A DNA stretch of 64,000 nucleotides, taken from the NCBI RefSeq assembly GCF_900198195.1, contig NZ_LT899436.1, positions 310,001 to 374,000 of the forward strand, in the 5' to 3' direction. This DNA comes from Tenacibaculum jejuense. Lineage in GTDB: Bacteria > Bacteroidota > Bacteroidia > Flavobacteriales > Flavobacteriaceae. Position 1 is the first letter of the stretch; every line of letters starts with the position of its first letter. The position numbers and the translations under genes were made by a program. Shown here piece after piece: positions 15,618-25,373 of this stretch. Below the pieces are notes generated by a model that was not told the origin of the DNA, did not search any database, and saw only the letters and a list, made by a program, of their open reading frames with translations.

Positions 15618-16199
15618 ATGAACGAATTTATCGAATACTTTAAACTAGGATTATTTCATGTTTTAGATATCAAGGCATACGACCATATTCTTTTTTTAAT
15701 TGTTCTAGCAGTTGTTTATCAATTTAAACAATGGAAAAAAGTATTGTGGTTAATTACATTATTTACCATTGGTCATTCCATAACATTGGCCTTATCTGCT
15801 TTTGGAAAGATTAATGTAAGAGCAGATTTAGTTGAATTTTTAATTCCGTTAACCATTTTTATTACAGGGTTAATGAATGTATTTACTGCTAGAAAGGCTT
15901 CAGTAGGAAAAGAAAATCAAAACTTATTTTTTGCATTGTTTTTTGGATTAATTCACGGTTTAGGATTTTCTAACTACTTTAAAATGATGGTAAGTAGAGG
16001 AGAAGATAAATTGGTTCCATTATTAGAGTTTGCACTAGGAGTAGAAGCTGCACAAGTAATTATTGTAGCATTAATATTAATAGTTGGTAGTTTAGTACAA
16101 TCTGTTTTTGGTGTAAATAGAAGAGACTGGATTTTGGTTGCATCATCAATCGTAATTGGTTTTGCTTTGCAAATGATGATTGATCGTGTTTTTTGGTAA
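15618..16199 (+). CDS. HupE/UreJ-like membrane protein
   Basis: 193 residues with about six hydrophobic segments. The N-terminal 'GLFHVLDIKAYDHILFLIVL', 'LFTIGHSITLALS' and 'FGLIHGLGFS' are the conserved His-containing motifs of the HupE/UreJ_2 family, proteins proposed to move nickel or cobalt. No urease or hydrogenase genes are in the window, and the same family is common in flavobacteria without them, so the substrate is uncertain. It lies 9 bases after the Lrp-type regulator and about 45 bases before the dCMP deaminase gene. Confidence 0.8.
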   Translation: MNEFIEYFKLGLFHVLDIKAYDHILFLIVLAVVYQFKQWKKVLWLITLFTIGHSITLALSAFGKINVRADLVEFLIPLTIFITGLMNVFTARKASVGKENQNLFFALFFGLIHGLGFSNYFKMMVSRGEDKLVPLLEFALGVEAAQVIIVALILIVGSLVQSVFGVNRRDWILVASSIVIGFALQMMIDRVFW

Positions 16200-16244
16200 A
16201 AATTAACGTGAAAAACTTAATTTTCTCCGTATTTTAGCTTTCCT

Positions 16245-16673
16245 ATGACTTTAACAAAAAAAGAATTAAAGTACGCTAAAGCTTATTTGAAAATAGCTGA
16301 AGAATGGGCTCAACTTTCTTATTGTCAGCGTAAAAAAGTAGGTGCAATTATTGTGAAAGATCGTATGATTATTTCAGATGGTTACAATGGTACGCCTACA
16401 GGTTTTGAAAATGTATGTGAAGATGAAGATGGTAAAACCAAATGGTCAGTTTTACACGCAGAAGCAAATGCAATTTTAAAAGTAGCTGGTTCCACACAAA
16501 CATGTAAAGGAGCTACGTTATATGTCACTTTATCTCCTTGTCGAGAATGTAGTAAGTTAATCCATCAATCAGGAATTACAAGAGTAGTATATTCTAATAA
16601 GTACAAAGATATTTCTGGATTAAAATTTTTAGAGAAAGCTGGAGTAGAATTGATTTATTTACCGAATGAATAA
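16245..16673 (+). CDS. dCMP deaminase family protein (ComEB-like)
   Basis: 142 residues of the zinc-dependent cytidine/deoxycytidylate deaminase fold. The zinc and proton-shuttle motif is HAEANAI (His71, Glu73) with PCRECSK supplying Cys99 and Cys102. The N-terminal 'QRKKVGAIIVKDRMIISDGY' and 'NGTPTGFENVCE' fit deoxycytidylate deaminases, which make dUMP from dCMP for thymidylate synthesis. The following S41 peptidase gene begins 8 bases before this stop, so the two are co-translated; that neighbour pair is common in flavobacteria. The exact substrate is inferred from family. Confidence 0.88.
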   Translation: MTLTKKELKYAKAYLKIAEEWAQLSYCQRKKVGAIIVKDRMIISDGYNGTPTGFENVCEDEDGKTKWSVLHAEANAILKVAGSTQTCKGATLYVTLSPCRECSKLIHQSGITRVVYSNKYKDISGLKFLEKAGVELIYLPNE

Positions 16674-18249
16674 AAATTATTTGCCAATATATTTTGCAAT
16701 AGCAGTAACCTTTGGAATTTTAATTGGTTACTTTTTTAATGGTAATTCTTCACGGCTAAAAAGAACTTCTGCAAACGAACAAAAAGTAAAACGATTAATT
16801 AACTTTATTCAGCAAGACTATGTTGATGATGTTGATACAGATGAGCTATTAGATGGAGCAATAGCTGAAATGCTTACCAAGTTAGATCCACATTCGGTTT
16901 ACATTCCTAAAGAAAACTTACAAGCTGTTACGGAAAGTATGCAAGGTAATTTTGTAGGTATTGGAGTGCAATTTCGTTTAATTAACGATTCAATAACTGT
17001 AATTCACCCTATGGAAGGTGGACCTAGTATAAAAAAAGGAATTTTAGCTGGAGACAGAATCTTAATGGCCAATAACGATACGTTATACGGAAAACAATTA
17101 AGAAATGGAGAAATTTTAAAAAGATTAAAAGGAGCTCCGAACTCACAAGTGAAATTACAAGTATACCGAAAGTCTAATGATAGTTTGTTTGATGTAACCA
17201 TAGGACGAGGTAGAATTAACATAAAGAGTGTAGATGTAGCCTACATGTTAAATGATAGTATTGGTTACATTAAGCTAGATCGCTTTGCTCAGAATACTTA
17301 TCGAGAATTTAAAACTTCTTTAGATAACTTATTATCTGAAGGAATGACTGATTTGGTTTTAGACTTAAGAGGAAATGGTGGAGGATTTATTCATATTGCG
17401 AATAAAATAGTTGATGAATTTTTAGAAGACGATAAACTTATTGTTTTTACAAAAAATAATGGAGGAGAGGTTGTTGAGTCTTTTGCTACAGAGAAAGGTT
17501 CGTTTGAAGAAGGAGGTTTATATGTCTTAATAGACGAAAACTCAGCTTCAGCATCTGAAATTGTAGCTGGAGCATTGCAAGACAATGATAAAGGAACTAT
17601 TATTGGAAGAAGATCTTTTGGTAAAGGATTAGTTCAAGAAGAAATGGATTTAGGAGATGGGTCAGCAGTACGATTAACTACAGCACGTTATTACACACCT
17701 ACAGGAAGATCGATACAAAAACCATATAACATAGGATTAGAATTAAAAGATTCAAATGCTTTACAAAAAAGTGTTAATTACGGAGACGAAGTAGAAAGCC
17801 GTTACAGAAACGGAGAGTTATTTAGCAAAGACAGTATTAAATTAATAGATAGTTTACAATACAAAACTCCTAAAGGAAAAATTGTTTACGGAGGTGGAGG
17901 TATTGTACCAGATGTTTTTGTTGCAATAGATACTTCAGCATATTTACCAGCAATTTTCTTTTCACCAATGAATGATTTTGCTTTTAATTATGTAGATAAT
18001 CATAGAAATGAACTGAACAAGCTATCGTTTGATGAGTTTGTTAATGAATTTGATAAAGACAGAAAAATATCAGATCGCTTTTTTGATCAAGTAAAAGATA
18101 TTAGAACATCTACAAAAACAAAAGAGAAGTTAAGGAAGTTATTAAAGATTAATATCGCTAGAGAGTTATTTAATGATGAAGGTTGGTATCGACTTAATCA
18201 TTTAGATGATAAAATGATAAAACAAGTTCTCGAACTAGAGAAAAAATAA
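16666..18249 (+). CDS. C-terminal processing protease, S41 family (CtpA-like)
   Basis: 527 residues: an N-terminal membrane anchor or signal (4-25), a PDZ domain (about 95-180), and the S41 protease with the Ser-Lys dyad Ser297 in ENSASASEIV and Lys320 in SFGKGLVQ. The DLRGNGGG loop at 233-240 is also intact. It would work in the periplasm, trimming or degrading proteins by their C-termini. It overlaps the deaminase gene by 8 bases and is followed by a clear terminator, so it closes this operon. Confidence 0.92.
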   Translation: MNKNYLPIYFAIAVTFGILIGYFFNGNSSRLKRTSANEQKVKRLINFIQQDYVDDVDTDELLDGAIAEMLTKLDPHSVYIPKENLQAVTESMQGNFVGIGVQFRLINDSITVIHPMEGGPSIKKGILAGDRILMANNDTLYGKQLRNGEILKRLKGAPNSQVKLQVYRKSNDSLFDVTIGRGRINIKSVDVAYMLNDSIGYIKLDRFAQNTYREFKTSLDNLLSEGMTDLVLDLRGNGGGFIHIANKIVDEFLEDDKLIVFTKNNGGEVVESFATEKGSFEEGGLYVLIDENSASASEIVAGALQDNDKGTIIGRRSFGKGLVQEEMDLGDGSAVRLTTARYYTPTGRSIQKPYNIGLELKDSNALQKSVNYGDEVESRYRNGELFSKDSIKLIDSLQYKTPKGKIVYGGGGIVPDVFVAIDTSAYLPAIFFSPMNDFAFNYVDNHRNELNKLSFDEFVNEFDKDRKISDRFFDQVKDIRTSTKTKEKLRKLLKINIARELFNDEGWYRLNHLDDKMIKQVLELEKK

Positions 18250-18252
18250 AAT

Positions 18253-18281
18253 AAAAGCTCGCTATAAAGGCGAGCTTTTTT
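18253..18281 (+). terminator. Intrinsic terminator after the CtpA gene
   Basis: AAAAGCTCGC, loop of 7, GCGAGCTTTTTT: a GC-containing 10-bp stem followed by T, 3 bases after the stop. Because the stem is flanked by A and T runs it could also stop minus strand transcription from the nuclease gene. Confidence 0.85.
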
Positions 18282-18287
18282 ATTCAA

Positions 18288-19724
18288 TTATATACTAGAT
18301 CTAGAGCTAATGTTTGATTCGATAATGTTTTCGATTGTATCAGGTATGTTTTCAAAGAAATCATATCCAGTAAGGTTTTCAATGGTATCTACAGAAGTTA
18401 GGTATTGTCTCCAGTTAGATGATACATTCTGATTGTTAGGAATATTAACAGCTATTATTTGTGTATTTGTAGTTACTCTATTAATATCGTCAGTTCCATT
18501 AGGTAAAATCAAGGCTACTTTCCAGAAAGAACCAGGAACATTAATTCTTCCGTTACTAAGGTTTTCACGATATCCTCTACTTCCAGAGCCACCTGTACCG
18601 ATAATACCAGCAATAATATGTATTTCATTTCCGTTATTCACTAAAGAACGTAAATGTCTTTCTAATCCAACCCAAGGTCTAGTATTGTTTCTAGGAGCTT
18701 GAGGAGCCATATTAGTCATGAAAAATGTATTTGCGTTTTCTTGACCAGTTACTGTTCGATCAGCAGACGGACAAATATGTCCTCTATGAAATCCCGAACT
18801 CCTGTATTCATTATCTCCAATTCTTTTAAAGTTGCTTGGTAACGAATTATCTTGTTGAAAGCAATTACAACGTCCTCTACTACCTAGCCAGTCTGCATTT
18901 AAATGCCAACTAACCCAATTTGGAGTTCCATTTTCATTATTGTAGGAAAGTGTAAATTCTGGTTTAAAAAGGAAATAATTATTAGGATCTGTTGTGTTGG
19001 CATTAGAAGGGTTTCCAAATGTTAAGTTGCTATCTCTTCCTGCATTGTCATTTCCATTATTTCCGCCACCATTAGCATCGGTTACAATTTCGAAATTATC
19101 AATATTAATACGATTAGAACTGCCTGAAATTTTTGAGACACCATAACGTACACTTCTATCTTCATTAACTTCAAAAGAAACTGTGTTAAGTGTAGTAGAA
19201 GTGGTATTTACCGTTTCTCCAACTGTGATCCAAGAATCTCCATTATCATAAGAAGCCACTAATTGCCAAGAAGAATTATTATCATTTCCATATTTAGCAT
19301 GACGAATACGTATTGTTTTAACACCGTTTTCCATGTTAAAGGCCATTAAAATATAACCAGTTTCTCTTAATCTTGCTGCTCTAGTTCCAAATTTTCTGTC
19401 CCTAGAACTAGTTCCAATTTTTCCATCACTAAAACTCCAGTTTCCAGACTGATTCAAATCTATAGTTGTTGTATTGTAAAAAAACTTAGACTTCGATTCA
19501 AATCCCTCAGTAAATCCAGTAACCCTTCTCGAGGTATAGTTATGTTCATGCGGGCCTTGGTTATCATAAAACTTAGTGTTTACCATAATTGAACCACTAA
19601 TTTTTAAAGGTTCAGATATAGTATTTTCATTTTCTTGAATAATAATTTCGTCATCATTACAACTCAGAAGTAGGGATAATGATAATAAATAGATAAGATT
19701 TTTAAAAGGGGAAAATAATTTCAT
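18288..19724 (-). CDS. Secreted DNA/RNA non-specific endonuclease, lipoprotein
   Basis: 478 residues. A lipoprotein signal ends at Cys22 (SLLLSC). Residues 80-215 are a beta-sandwich of the kind that binds carbohydrate or surfaces ('WSFSDGKIG', 'SYDNGDSWITVGE'). The C-terminal domain (about 250-440) is a NUC-type beta-beta-alpha nuclease: 'YRSSGFHRGHICPSADR' with general base His316, then 'TNMAPQ' and Asn346 in 'RNNTRPW' for Mg2+. The family motif is normally DRGH; here it reads HRGH. It likely degrades environmental nucleic acid as a nutrient or phosphate source. Transcribed toward the ctpA-like gene. Confidence 0.85.
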   Translation of the reverse strand: MKLFSPFKNLIYLLSLSLLLSCNDDEIIIQENENTISEPLKISGSIMVNTKFYDNQGPHEHNYTSRRVTGFTEGFESKSKFFYNTTTIDLNQSGNWSFSDGKIGTSSRDRKFGTRAARLRETGYILMAFNMENGVKTIRIRHAKYGNDNNSSWQLVASYDNGDSWITVGETVNTTSTTLNTVSFEVNEDRSVRYGVSKISGSSNRINIDNFEIVTDANGGGNNGNDNAGRDSNLTFGNPSNANTTDPNNYFLFKPEFTLSYNNENGTPNWVSWHLNADWLGSRGRCNCFQQDNSLPSNFKRIGDNEYRSSGFHRGHICPSADRTVTGQENANTFFMTNMAPQAPRNNTRPWVGLERHLRSLVNNGNEIHIIAGIIGTGGSGSRGYRENLSNGRINVPGSFWKVALILPNGTDDINRVTTNTQIIAVNIPNNQNVSSNWRQYLTSVDTIENLTGYDFFENIPDTIENIIESNISSRSSI

Positions 19725-19999
19725 AATAGAATAATATTAGGTTAATAGTGGTTGCAAATCTATTTTTTCAACATTATTAAAAAGAGAACGAAAAGTTAAT
19801 TCAATAGAAAAGAAACGTAAACGTTAAGAGTATAAACGATATGATTTGAAACGTGATATAGATTTGTTCTTGTTTTTTGAATTAAAATTATTATCTGAGT
19901 AACTTGTGTTTTTATTAAAAAAAAAAATGAAACTAAAATGTAACCTTTAAAAAAAGTGGAGGTATTAATAATAGAAACTAATCAAAACTACCAAACAAG

Positions 20000-20554
20000 T
20001 TGAAGCATTTAACTGACGAACAATTAATGAAGGCTGTAGCCAACGGAGAGCTAAATAAGCTGTCTGTTTTATTCGACAGATATCATGTTCGAATCTATAA
20101 TTTCTTTCAGAAAATGACACACAACAAAATGGTAAGTGAAGATTTAACTCAAGAAGTTTTTATTAAAGTTTTAAAATACAGAAGCTCTTATAACGACGGT
20201 AATTTTGCTTCTTGGTTATATACAGTAGCAAGAAATATATTTTCGAGTTATTATCAAAAACAAAAAAAAGAGCGAAGTAATATTATAGAAGATGATTTTT
20301 TAAGCTCAGAAGAAAAACTTTTTACAGACTCAAATAAAGAAGACTTAGAACATTTACAACGTTCGTTATTAAAGTTGAATGCCAAAGACAGAGAGTTGAT
20401 AGTTATGCACAAGCTTCAAGAAATACAATACGAACAAATTGCACAAATTGTAGGAAGTTCAGAAAATGCAGTCAAAGTAAAAACGCATAGAGCATTAAAA
20501 AAATTAAAGGAGATTTATTTTCAATCAATAAATACAGTAAGTAACAAAAATTAA
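20000..20554 (+). CDS. ECF RNA polymerase sigma factor
   Basis: 184 residues with region 2 ('LFDRYHVRIYNFFQKMTHN', 'DLTQEVFIKVLKY', 26-65) and region 4 ('LNAKDRELIVMHKLQEIQYE' then a HTH, 121-172). The start is TTG at 20000, because MKHLTDEQLMKAVANGE is the expected family N-terminus and the first ATG would cut it to residue 10. It leads an operon: anti-sigma factor 3 bases on, then two DUF4097 proteins, ending at the terminator near 23.06 kb. The 275 bases upstream (19725-19999) hold no gene that I can see. Confidence 0.9.
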   Translation: MKHLTDEQLMKAVANGELNKLSVLFDRYHVRIYNFFQKMTHNKMVSEDLTQEVFIKVLKYRSSYNDGNFASWLYTVARNIFSSYYQKQKKERSNIIEDDFLSSEEKLFTDSNKEDLEHLQRSLLKLNAKDRELIVMHKLQEIQYEQIAQIVGSSENAVKVKTHRALKKLKEIYFQSINTVSNKN

Positions 20555-20557
20555 AGT

Positions 20558-21316
20558 ATGATGGAGTGTAAAGATGTACAAGAACAATTAATGGCGTATG
20601 TAATGAATGAAGTTGCTGAATCGGAAAGAGTAGCGATTGAAAACCATATTCAAACTTGTGATGCTTGTAAAACAGAGCTAGCAAATGTTCAATCTTTTTT
20701 AGATGTTATGAATGCTGTTGAAGAAGAACAACCAAGTAATAATTTAAAACAACGTTTTGAAACTGCTTTACAAGAAGAAATCAATAAGGAAGAAACGAAA
20801 GTTGTTGCATTAACACCTCAAAAAGAATGGAAAAGTTATCTACGAGTAGTAGCGAGTGTAGTGATATTAATTAGTGGTTATTTCTTAGGTAAATTATCTA
20901 ATAATACATCTACCATACAACCAAACAAAGAACAGCAAGCTATATTTTCATTATTAGAAAATCAATCGGCAAGCAAACGAATTTTAGCGATCTCAAAAAC
21001 GACAACGTATTCAGTAGAAGATACACGTATAATAGATGCTTTAATTAATAAAATGTTTGTAGATAAAAATACCAATGTTCGTTTAGCAGCTGTAGAAGCT
21101 TTAGCCAAGTTTTCAAGTTTAGAGAAAGTTCGAAATGCTTTATTAAAAGCGTTAGAAACAGATAAAGAGCCTTCGGTTCAAATAGAGTTGATCCAAGTTT
21201 TAGCAGAAATTCAGGAAAAAAGAGCGCTCGTTCCTATGAAAAAACTGTTAGATCGTGAAGAAACTCCAGATTATGTCAAACAAGAGTTAGCTTATAATAT
21301 GCCGACTTTAATTTAA
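20558..21316 (+). CDS. Anti-sigma factor with zinc finger and HEAT repeats
   Basis: 252 residues. The N-terminus is a ZAS-type zinc finger (Cys4 and 'HIQTCDACK', His-x3-Cys-x2-Cys), then one membrane helix ('VASVVILISGYFLGK', about 105-120), then a periplasmic part with two HEAT-like units (145-245: 'RIIDALINKMFVDKNTNVRL', 'VQIELIQVLAEIQEKRALVP'). It should hold the preceding ECF sigma factor at the membrane and release it on an envelope signal. HEAT repeats as the sensor are less usual than a beta domain. Two in-line ATGs occur at the start; either may be used. Confidence 0.85.
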   Translation: MMECKDVQEQLMAYVMNEVAESERVAIENHIQTCDACKTELANVQSFLDVMNAVEEEQPSNNLKQRFETALQEEINKEETKVVALTPQKEWKSYLRVVASVVILISGYFLGKLSNNTSTIQPNKEQQAIFSLLENQSASKRILAISKTTTYSVEDTRIIDALINKMFVDKNTNVRLAAVEALAKFSSLEKVRNALLKALETDKEPSVQIELIQVLAEIQEKRALVPMKKLLDREETPDYVKQELAYNMPTLI

Positions 21317-21323
21317 TAAAATT

Positions 21324-22136
21324 ATGAGAAAATTAATAACAATAGCAACATTGCTTTTAATGTCTGTAGCTTACGGACAAAAGAAAAGTTTTACTTACAA
21401 ATTACAAGGGGTAAAAACAGTAAAAATAGACACTGATACAAAAGTAGTTATCACAGCTTTAGGTTCTAATGAATTAAATATAAAAGAAAAAAATTATAAT
21501 GAAAATAGTCATTGTGGAGACTGTGATCATGATCAGGGAGGAAATCGTAAATCATTAGAAGAAAAAACAAAAGGTTTAAAAGCGATTTATCCTGGAGGTG
21601 AAGATAGTACTGATGGTATGGGGTTCTCTATTGAAAAATCTGGTGATGTTTTGAATGTTGTAGATTTATTATCGCACGTAAAACGTAAGAAATTATACAT
21701 AACATTACCAAAAAATATAAATATCATTTTTGATACGCCAAACTTAGGAGCAGTGGAAGTAATAGGTTTTACATCTGAAGTTGAAGCAAAAACAAATGTA
21801 GGTGCTATCGTAATGAAAGATGTTACAGGACCAATTACAGTAAATGCTAATGCAGCAAATGTAAACATAGAATTTTCTAAAGTAAATCAAAGCTCACCAA
21901 TAACTATTTTTTCTAATGTAGGTGAAATAGATGTAACGATACCCGAAAATACTAAAGCAAATTTAGATTTAAGAACTCGAGGAACCTTTTATACCAACTT
22001 CGATATAGAAATGCCTAAGAAAGATGGATTGCGAGCTGTTAGAGGAAGTCAAAAAATCTCAAGTACTCTTAATAATGGAGGTGTTCAGATTAAATTAAAA
22101 TCTACAATGGGGAATATTTATCTCCGTAAGAAATAA
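21324..22136 (+). CDS. DUF4097-type beta-helical envelope protein 1
   Basis: 270 residues with a signal peptide (MRKLITIATLLLMSVAYGQ). The body from about residue 60 is a repetitive beta strand array ('NLGAVEVIGFTSEVEAKTNV', 'VGAIVMKDVTGPITVNANAA') typical of DUF4097 adhesin-like domains. A His/Cys cluster HCGDCDHD lies at about 62-69, close to a similar cluster in the next gene. It starts 7 bases after the anti-sigma gene, so it is probably a target or partner of that sigma system at the cell envelope. Its biochemical function is unknown. Confidence 0.75.
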   Translation: MRKLITIATLLLMSVAYGQKKSFTYKLQGVKTVKIDTDTKVVITALGSNELNIKEKNYNENSHCGDCDHDQGGNRKSLEEKTKGLKAIYPGGEDSTDGMGFSIEKSGDVLNVVDLLSHVKRKKLYITLPKNINIIFDTPNLGAVEVIGFTSEVEAKTNVGAIVMKDVTGPITVNANAANVNIEFSKVNQSSPITIFSNVGEIDVTIPENTKANLDLRTRGTFYTNFDIEMPKKDGLRAVRGSQKISSTLNNGGVQIKLKSTMGNIYLRKK

Positions 22137-22197
22137 TACTACTTTATTTAGCTTAGAAAGCTAACCAAAAAACAATTATTTTTTTAAACTACTAAAA

Positions 22198-22929
22198 ATG
22201 AAAAGAATACTTTTTTTCATAGGAATACTATTGACTTTTAGTAACCTATCAGCTCAGAAAAAAACAGAGATTAAGAATACAACTTCAGGAATAGAAACTG
22301 TAGAAGTAAATGTAAAATTTGCTCAGAATATTCAAATAAAAAATTGGAACAAGAAAGAAGTTTTAGTTACAGCTTCTGCTAATTTAAATGATAACCAAGA
22401 CAACGAATATTTTTCATTAAAAAGTGAAAAGTTCGGTAGTACGTACCTAGTGAAGTCAGATTATGGAAGCTTCTTTAAAAAACAAAGAAAAATACTTTCA
22501 AAAACGAATAAGGATAAGGATTGTGAAAACTGTAACTACTGTAATTATCACAATGAAGTCATTGTTGATTACACAATTTATTTACCAGAAAATGTAGATT
22601 TAAAAGTAAAAAGTATTTCTGGAAACGTAACAGAAGTAAGCTATAAAGGAAAACTAACATTAGATTTAATCAGTGGGGATATTACTGTGAAGAAACATTC
22701 AAAAAGCATGAAATTGAAAACAATTAGTGGAGATATTGATGTATATATTGCCGACGCTCAGTTTAAAGCGCAAACTTTAACAGGAACTGTATATTCTGAC
22801 CTAAATATAGACTTTGATAAAAGAAGAAGAAGAGATCCGCATCAAAAGATTAATGGTAAGGTAAAAAATGGAACCGCTTCTTTAGATTTAAAAACAATAA
22901 GTGGAAATATTTTCTTAAGAAAAATTTAG
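22198..22929 (+). CDS. DUF4097-type beta-helical envelope protein 2
   Basis: 243 residues with a signal peptide (ends near SNLSAQ, residue 20) and DUF4097-type repeats ('VDLKVKSISGNVTEVSYKG', 'LTLDLISGDITVKKHSK', 'LKTISGDIDVYIADA', 'DLKTISGNIFLRKI'). A dense Cys motif, CENCNYCNYHNE, falls near residues 107-118, matching the cluster in the preceding paralog; together they might bind metal. It follows the first paralog by 61 bases and is the last gene before the terminator. Function unknown. Confidence 0.75.
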   Translation: MKRILFFIGILLTFSNLSAQKKTEIKNTTSGIETVEVNVKFAQNIQIKNWNKKEVLVTASANLNDNQDNEYFSLKSEKFGSTYLVKSDYGSFFKKQRKILSKTNKDKDCENCNYCNYHNEVIVDYTIYLPENVDLKVKSISGNVTEVSYKGKLTLDLISGDITVKKHSKSMKLKTISGDIDVYIADAQFKAQTLTGTVYSDLNIDFDKRRRRDPHQKINGKVKNGTASLDLKTISGNIFLRKI

Positions 22930-23056
22930 CTTAAATTATTATTTAACGGAATATTATTAAACGTAATCTTTAAGCTTTAAAATTACTGTTGTTTATATAC
23001 AAATTCATTATAGGATTTTTATGAGAAATGAGTGTAGAAAGTGTTGCTTACAGATA

Positions 23057-23090
23057 AAAAAACCGAAATCAAATATGATTTCGGTTTTTT
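23057..23090 (+). terminator. Intrinsic terminator of the sigma/DUF4097 operon
   Basis: AAAAAACCGAAATCA, loop AATA, TGATTTCGGTTTTTT: a perfect 15-bp stem with a T tail, about 130 bases after the second DUF4097 stop. The rest of 22930-23258 shows no gene. The flanking A and T runs would allow use from both sides. Confidence 0.85.
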
Positions 23091-23258
23091 ATTTTTAAAA
23101 TATTTAATCTACTAAAAATTGTCCAAACCCCATGTTGATGCTATAATATTTTATGTACTTAAACCCAGTATATAAATTCATCTTTTAGCCAAAACATGAA
23201 TATAAATTGTAATCTAAAAAGCATATAAAAAAGTCAGTTGCTAGCAAAATATTATACC

Positions 23259-25190
23259 TTAATTACAAGAATTATTTTCAATATTTATGTTAATACCATC
23301 GGTAGTGTTTATTTTAATGCATTCTAGATTGTTTCCTGTAACATTAATGGTATTATCTTTAATCGTTAAATTTTTACAACCAGTATCTAATCTTATACCA
23401 TTAGAGCTTGTTGATGTAATTGAATTATTGTTGATTTTTCCGTTTTCAGAATTTACAATCCTTACGCCTCCTTGAGATATTGTGTTTTCAATAAATTCAA
23501 AACCATGAGTTTTACTAAAGCTGGAAGTATTTTCTGAAGTTATTATATTGTTTGCTACAATTAACTTAAAATTTTCTTGTCCACTCTTCTCATTTACATT
23601 TACAAACTTTAAAGGAGTTCTTGTAACTTTTATAGTATTTCCTTTTGATTCTCCACCAACAATAACATTATCCATATACTCAAGATTAGGATGACTTACA
23701 ATACCATCACTATTTTCTTTAGAACTTGTTATGATATTGTCATATATTTTTGCATTCCTGATCGTTGTTATCCTGAGTCCAGTTTTACAATTCGTTATTT
23801 TATTAGCATAAACCTCTAAATCCTTATTACTAACAGTCATTCCAATAGCATAATTTTCAATAGTATTACCATAAACCTTACCATTGTAATTGTCATCATA
23901 TCGATCTGCTCTACCAGCAACTATTGCTGTACCGTTATTTATATTTTTATAGGTTGTAGCAATAATTTCATTGTTTCTAATAATTGTACCTATAGATGTA
24001 GAGTAAGAAATAGAGTTTTCAAATTTATTACCTTCAATAGTAACCCTATCACCCGTATGAACTGTTACAGCTCCAACACGACTTCCGTTTTCAGTGTTAT
24101 TTTTAATAAAAATATCTTCAGCTATTTCAGAAATACCTCTAGGATTTCCATGTCTAACAGCTTCTACATCAATAGCAAAACCAGGGGCAATACCTGTAGA
24201 TTTATTTGTATGAATACTAGCATCAATAAAATCATTTTTTTCCACAGTAATATTTCTTCCGTCTGTAATAGAAATGTGGTTACGCCTACTTCTCAACATT
24301 ATATTATTAGTAATTAAAACATTATCACAATACGTGTAATGAGGATCAAAAGAATGTCCATAGGCGTGGACGTCTATGGCATCGCCTGTAGCATCTTCAA
24401 ATCTAATGTTTTTAAAAACTGAGTTTTTGGTACCTGTTATACGTAAAAGATGTCCCCATTCATGCGTACTATTAATTGTCGTATAATCATGACTATCTCT
24501 ATCTCCATGTAAAACACCACCATCAATTGTAACATTACTTGCTGTAAAAGTTGCTAATAATGTAGGTCTTATAGCAGCATTAGGTTGCATTCTTAAATGT
24601 GTATTGTTAGTCATTTTAAGTGTAAAATCAGAAGGAACGTTAATAGCTGCTTCAGAAGGTAAAATATCAGGTTCATCAACATTAAAAAAAGCATCCATCT
24701 TGTCAATTTTGAATATAGAAGCTCCTAAACTTTTAATAAAAGTCATGTTATTTTCTAAAATGTCTCTGTTTGTTCTAGAAATCTCATTAGTTGTAACTCC
24801 TTCTACAATTCCCCATTTAGAAGGAATAAAATCGAATTCATTTTTGGTAAGTTGTATATCTCCTTGAATTGTTAGAGAATTGTTTAAAAGAGCACCATCA
24901 ATTTTACCATCTTCAGTAAAATTTAAAGTTCCGTTTTCGATTTTCCCTTCATTGAAAAGGATTGTTATGGCTTTGGGAAGATTAATAGTTTTTCCCTCTA
25001 AATTTAGAGAGCAATCAATACTAATGGTTTCTCCTTCTTCTGCATTAGATAAATCAAAATCACATGGTGTATTAGAGGAAATATCTGGCTCTTCAGGTAT
25101 CGGATTTTCAATAGGTCCTTCAATAGTATCTTTACTACAAGAAAAAAGAGAAAGTAAAGAAAATAGTATTATAGGGATTATTTTTTTCAT
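23259..25190 (-). CDS. Right-handed beta-helix lipoprotein
   Basis: 643 residues. Lipoprotein signal with Cys18 (SLLSLFSCSK), a Pro/Glu-rich tether (22-40), then from about 190 to the end dozens of short repeats with N-x-I and G-N spacing ('NVLITNNIMLRSRRNHISI', 'DNIITSSKENSDGIVSH'), the pattern of a parallel beta-helix (NosD/pectate-lyase-like). Such folds bind or cleave acidic polysaccharides. I see no certain catalytic residues, and the neighbours give no polysaccharide locus, so lyase activity is only a possibility. It is monocistronic; 431 bases separate it from the GH3 gene. Confidence 0.75.
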   Translation of the reverse strand: MKKIIPIILFSLLSLFSCSKDTIEGPIENPIPEEPDISSNTPCDFDLSNAEEGETISIDCSLNLEGKTINLPKAITILFNEGKIENGTLNFTEDGKIDGALLNNSLTIQGDIQLTKNEFDFIPSKWGIVEGVTTNEISRTNRDILENNMTFIKSLGASIFKIDKMDAFFNVDEPDILPSEAAINVPSDFTLKMTNNTHLRMQPNAAIRPTLLATFTASNVTIDGGVLHGDRDSHDYTTINSTHEWGHLLRITGTKNSVFKNIRFEDATGDAIDVHAYGHSFDPHYTYCDNVLITNNIMLRSRRNHISITDGRNITVEKNDFIDASIHTNKSTGIAPGFAIDVEAVRHGNPRGISEIAEDIFIKNNTENGSRVGAVTVHTGDRVTIEGNKFENSISYSTSIGTIIRNNEIIATTYKNINNGTAIVAGRADRYDDNYNGKVYGNTIENYAIGMTVSNKDLEVYANKITNCKTGLRITTIRNAKIYDNIITSSKENSDGIVSHPNLEYMDNVIVGGESKGNTIKVTRTPLKFVNVNEKSGQENFKLIVANNIITSENTSSFSKTHGFEFIENTISQGGVRIVNSENGKINNNSITSTSSNGIRLDTGCKNLTIKDNTINVTGNNLECIKINTTDGININIENNSCN

Positions 25191-25373
25191 CTTTATTCAA
25201 TAAACTGTAAATGATTGTTTGTAATAATATATCTATTTTTCTAATAGAAATAATTGTAATACTCTAAAAATCAAATCTAGTTTTTTTGATTTGCTTTAGA
25301 AGTATTAATATATTTTAGTCTACATTAGATTTAAATTTGCTAGTATAAGTACTATAATCGATTTTCGTGATAA

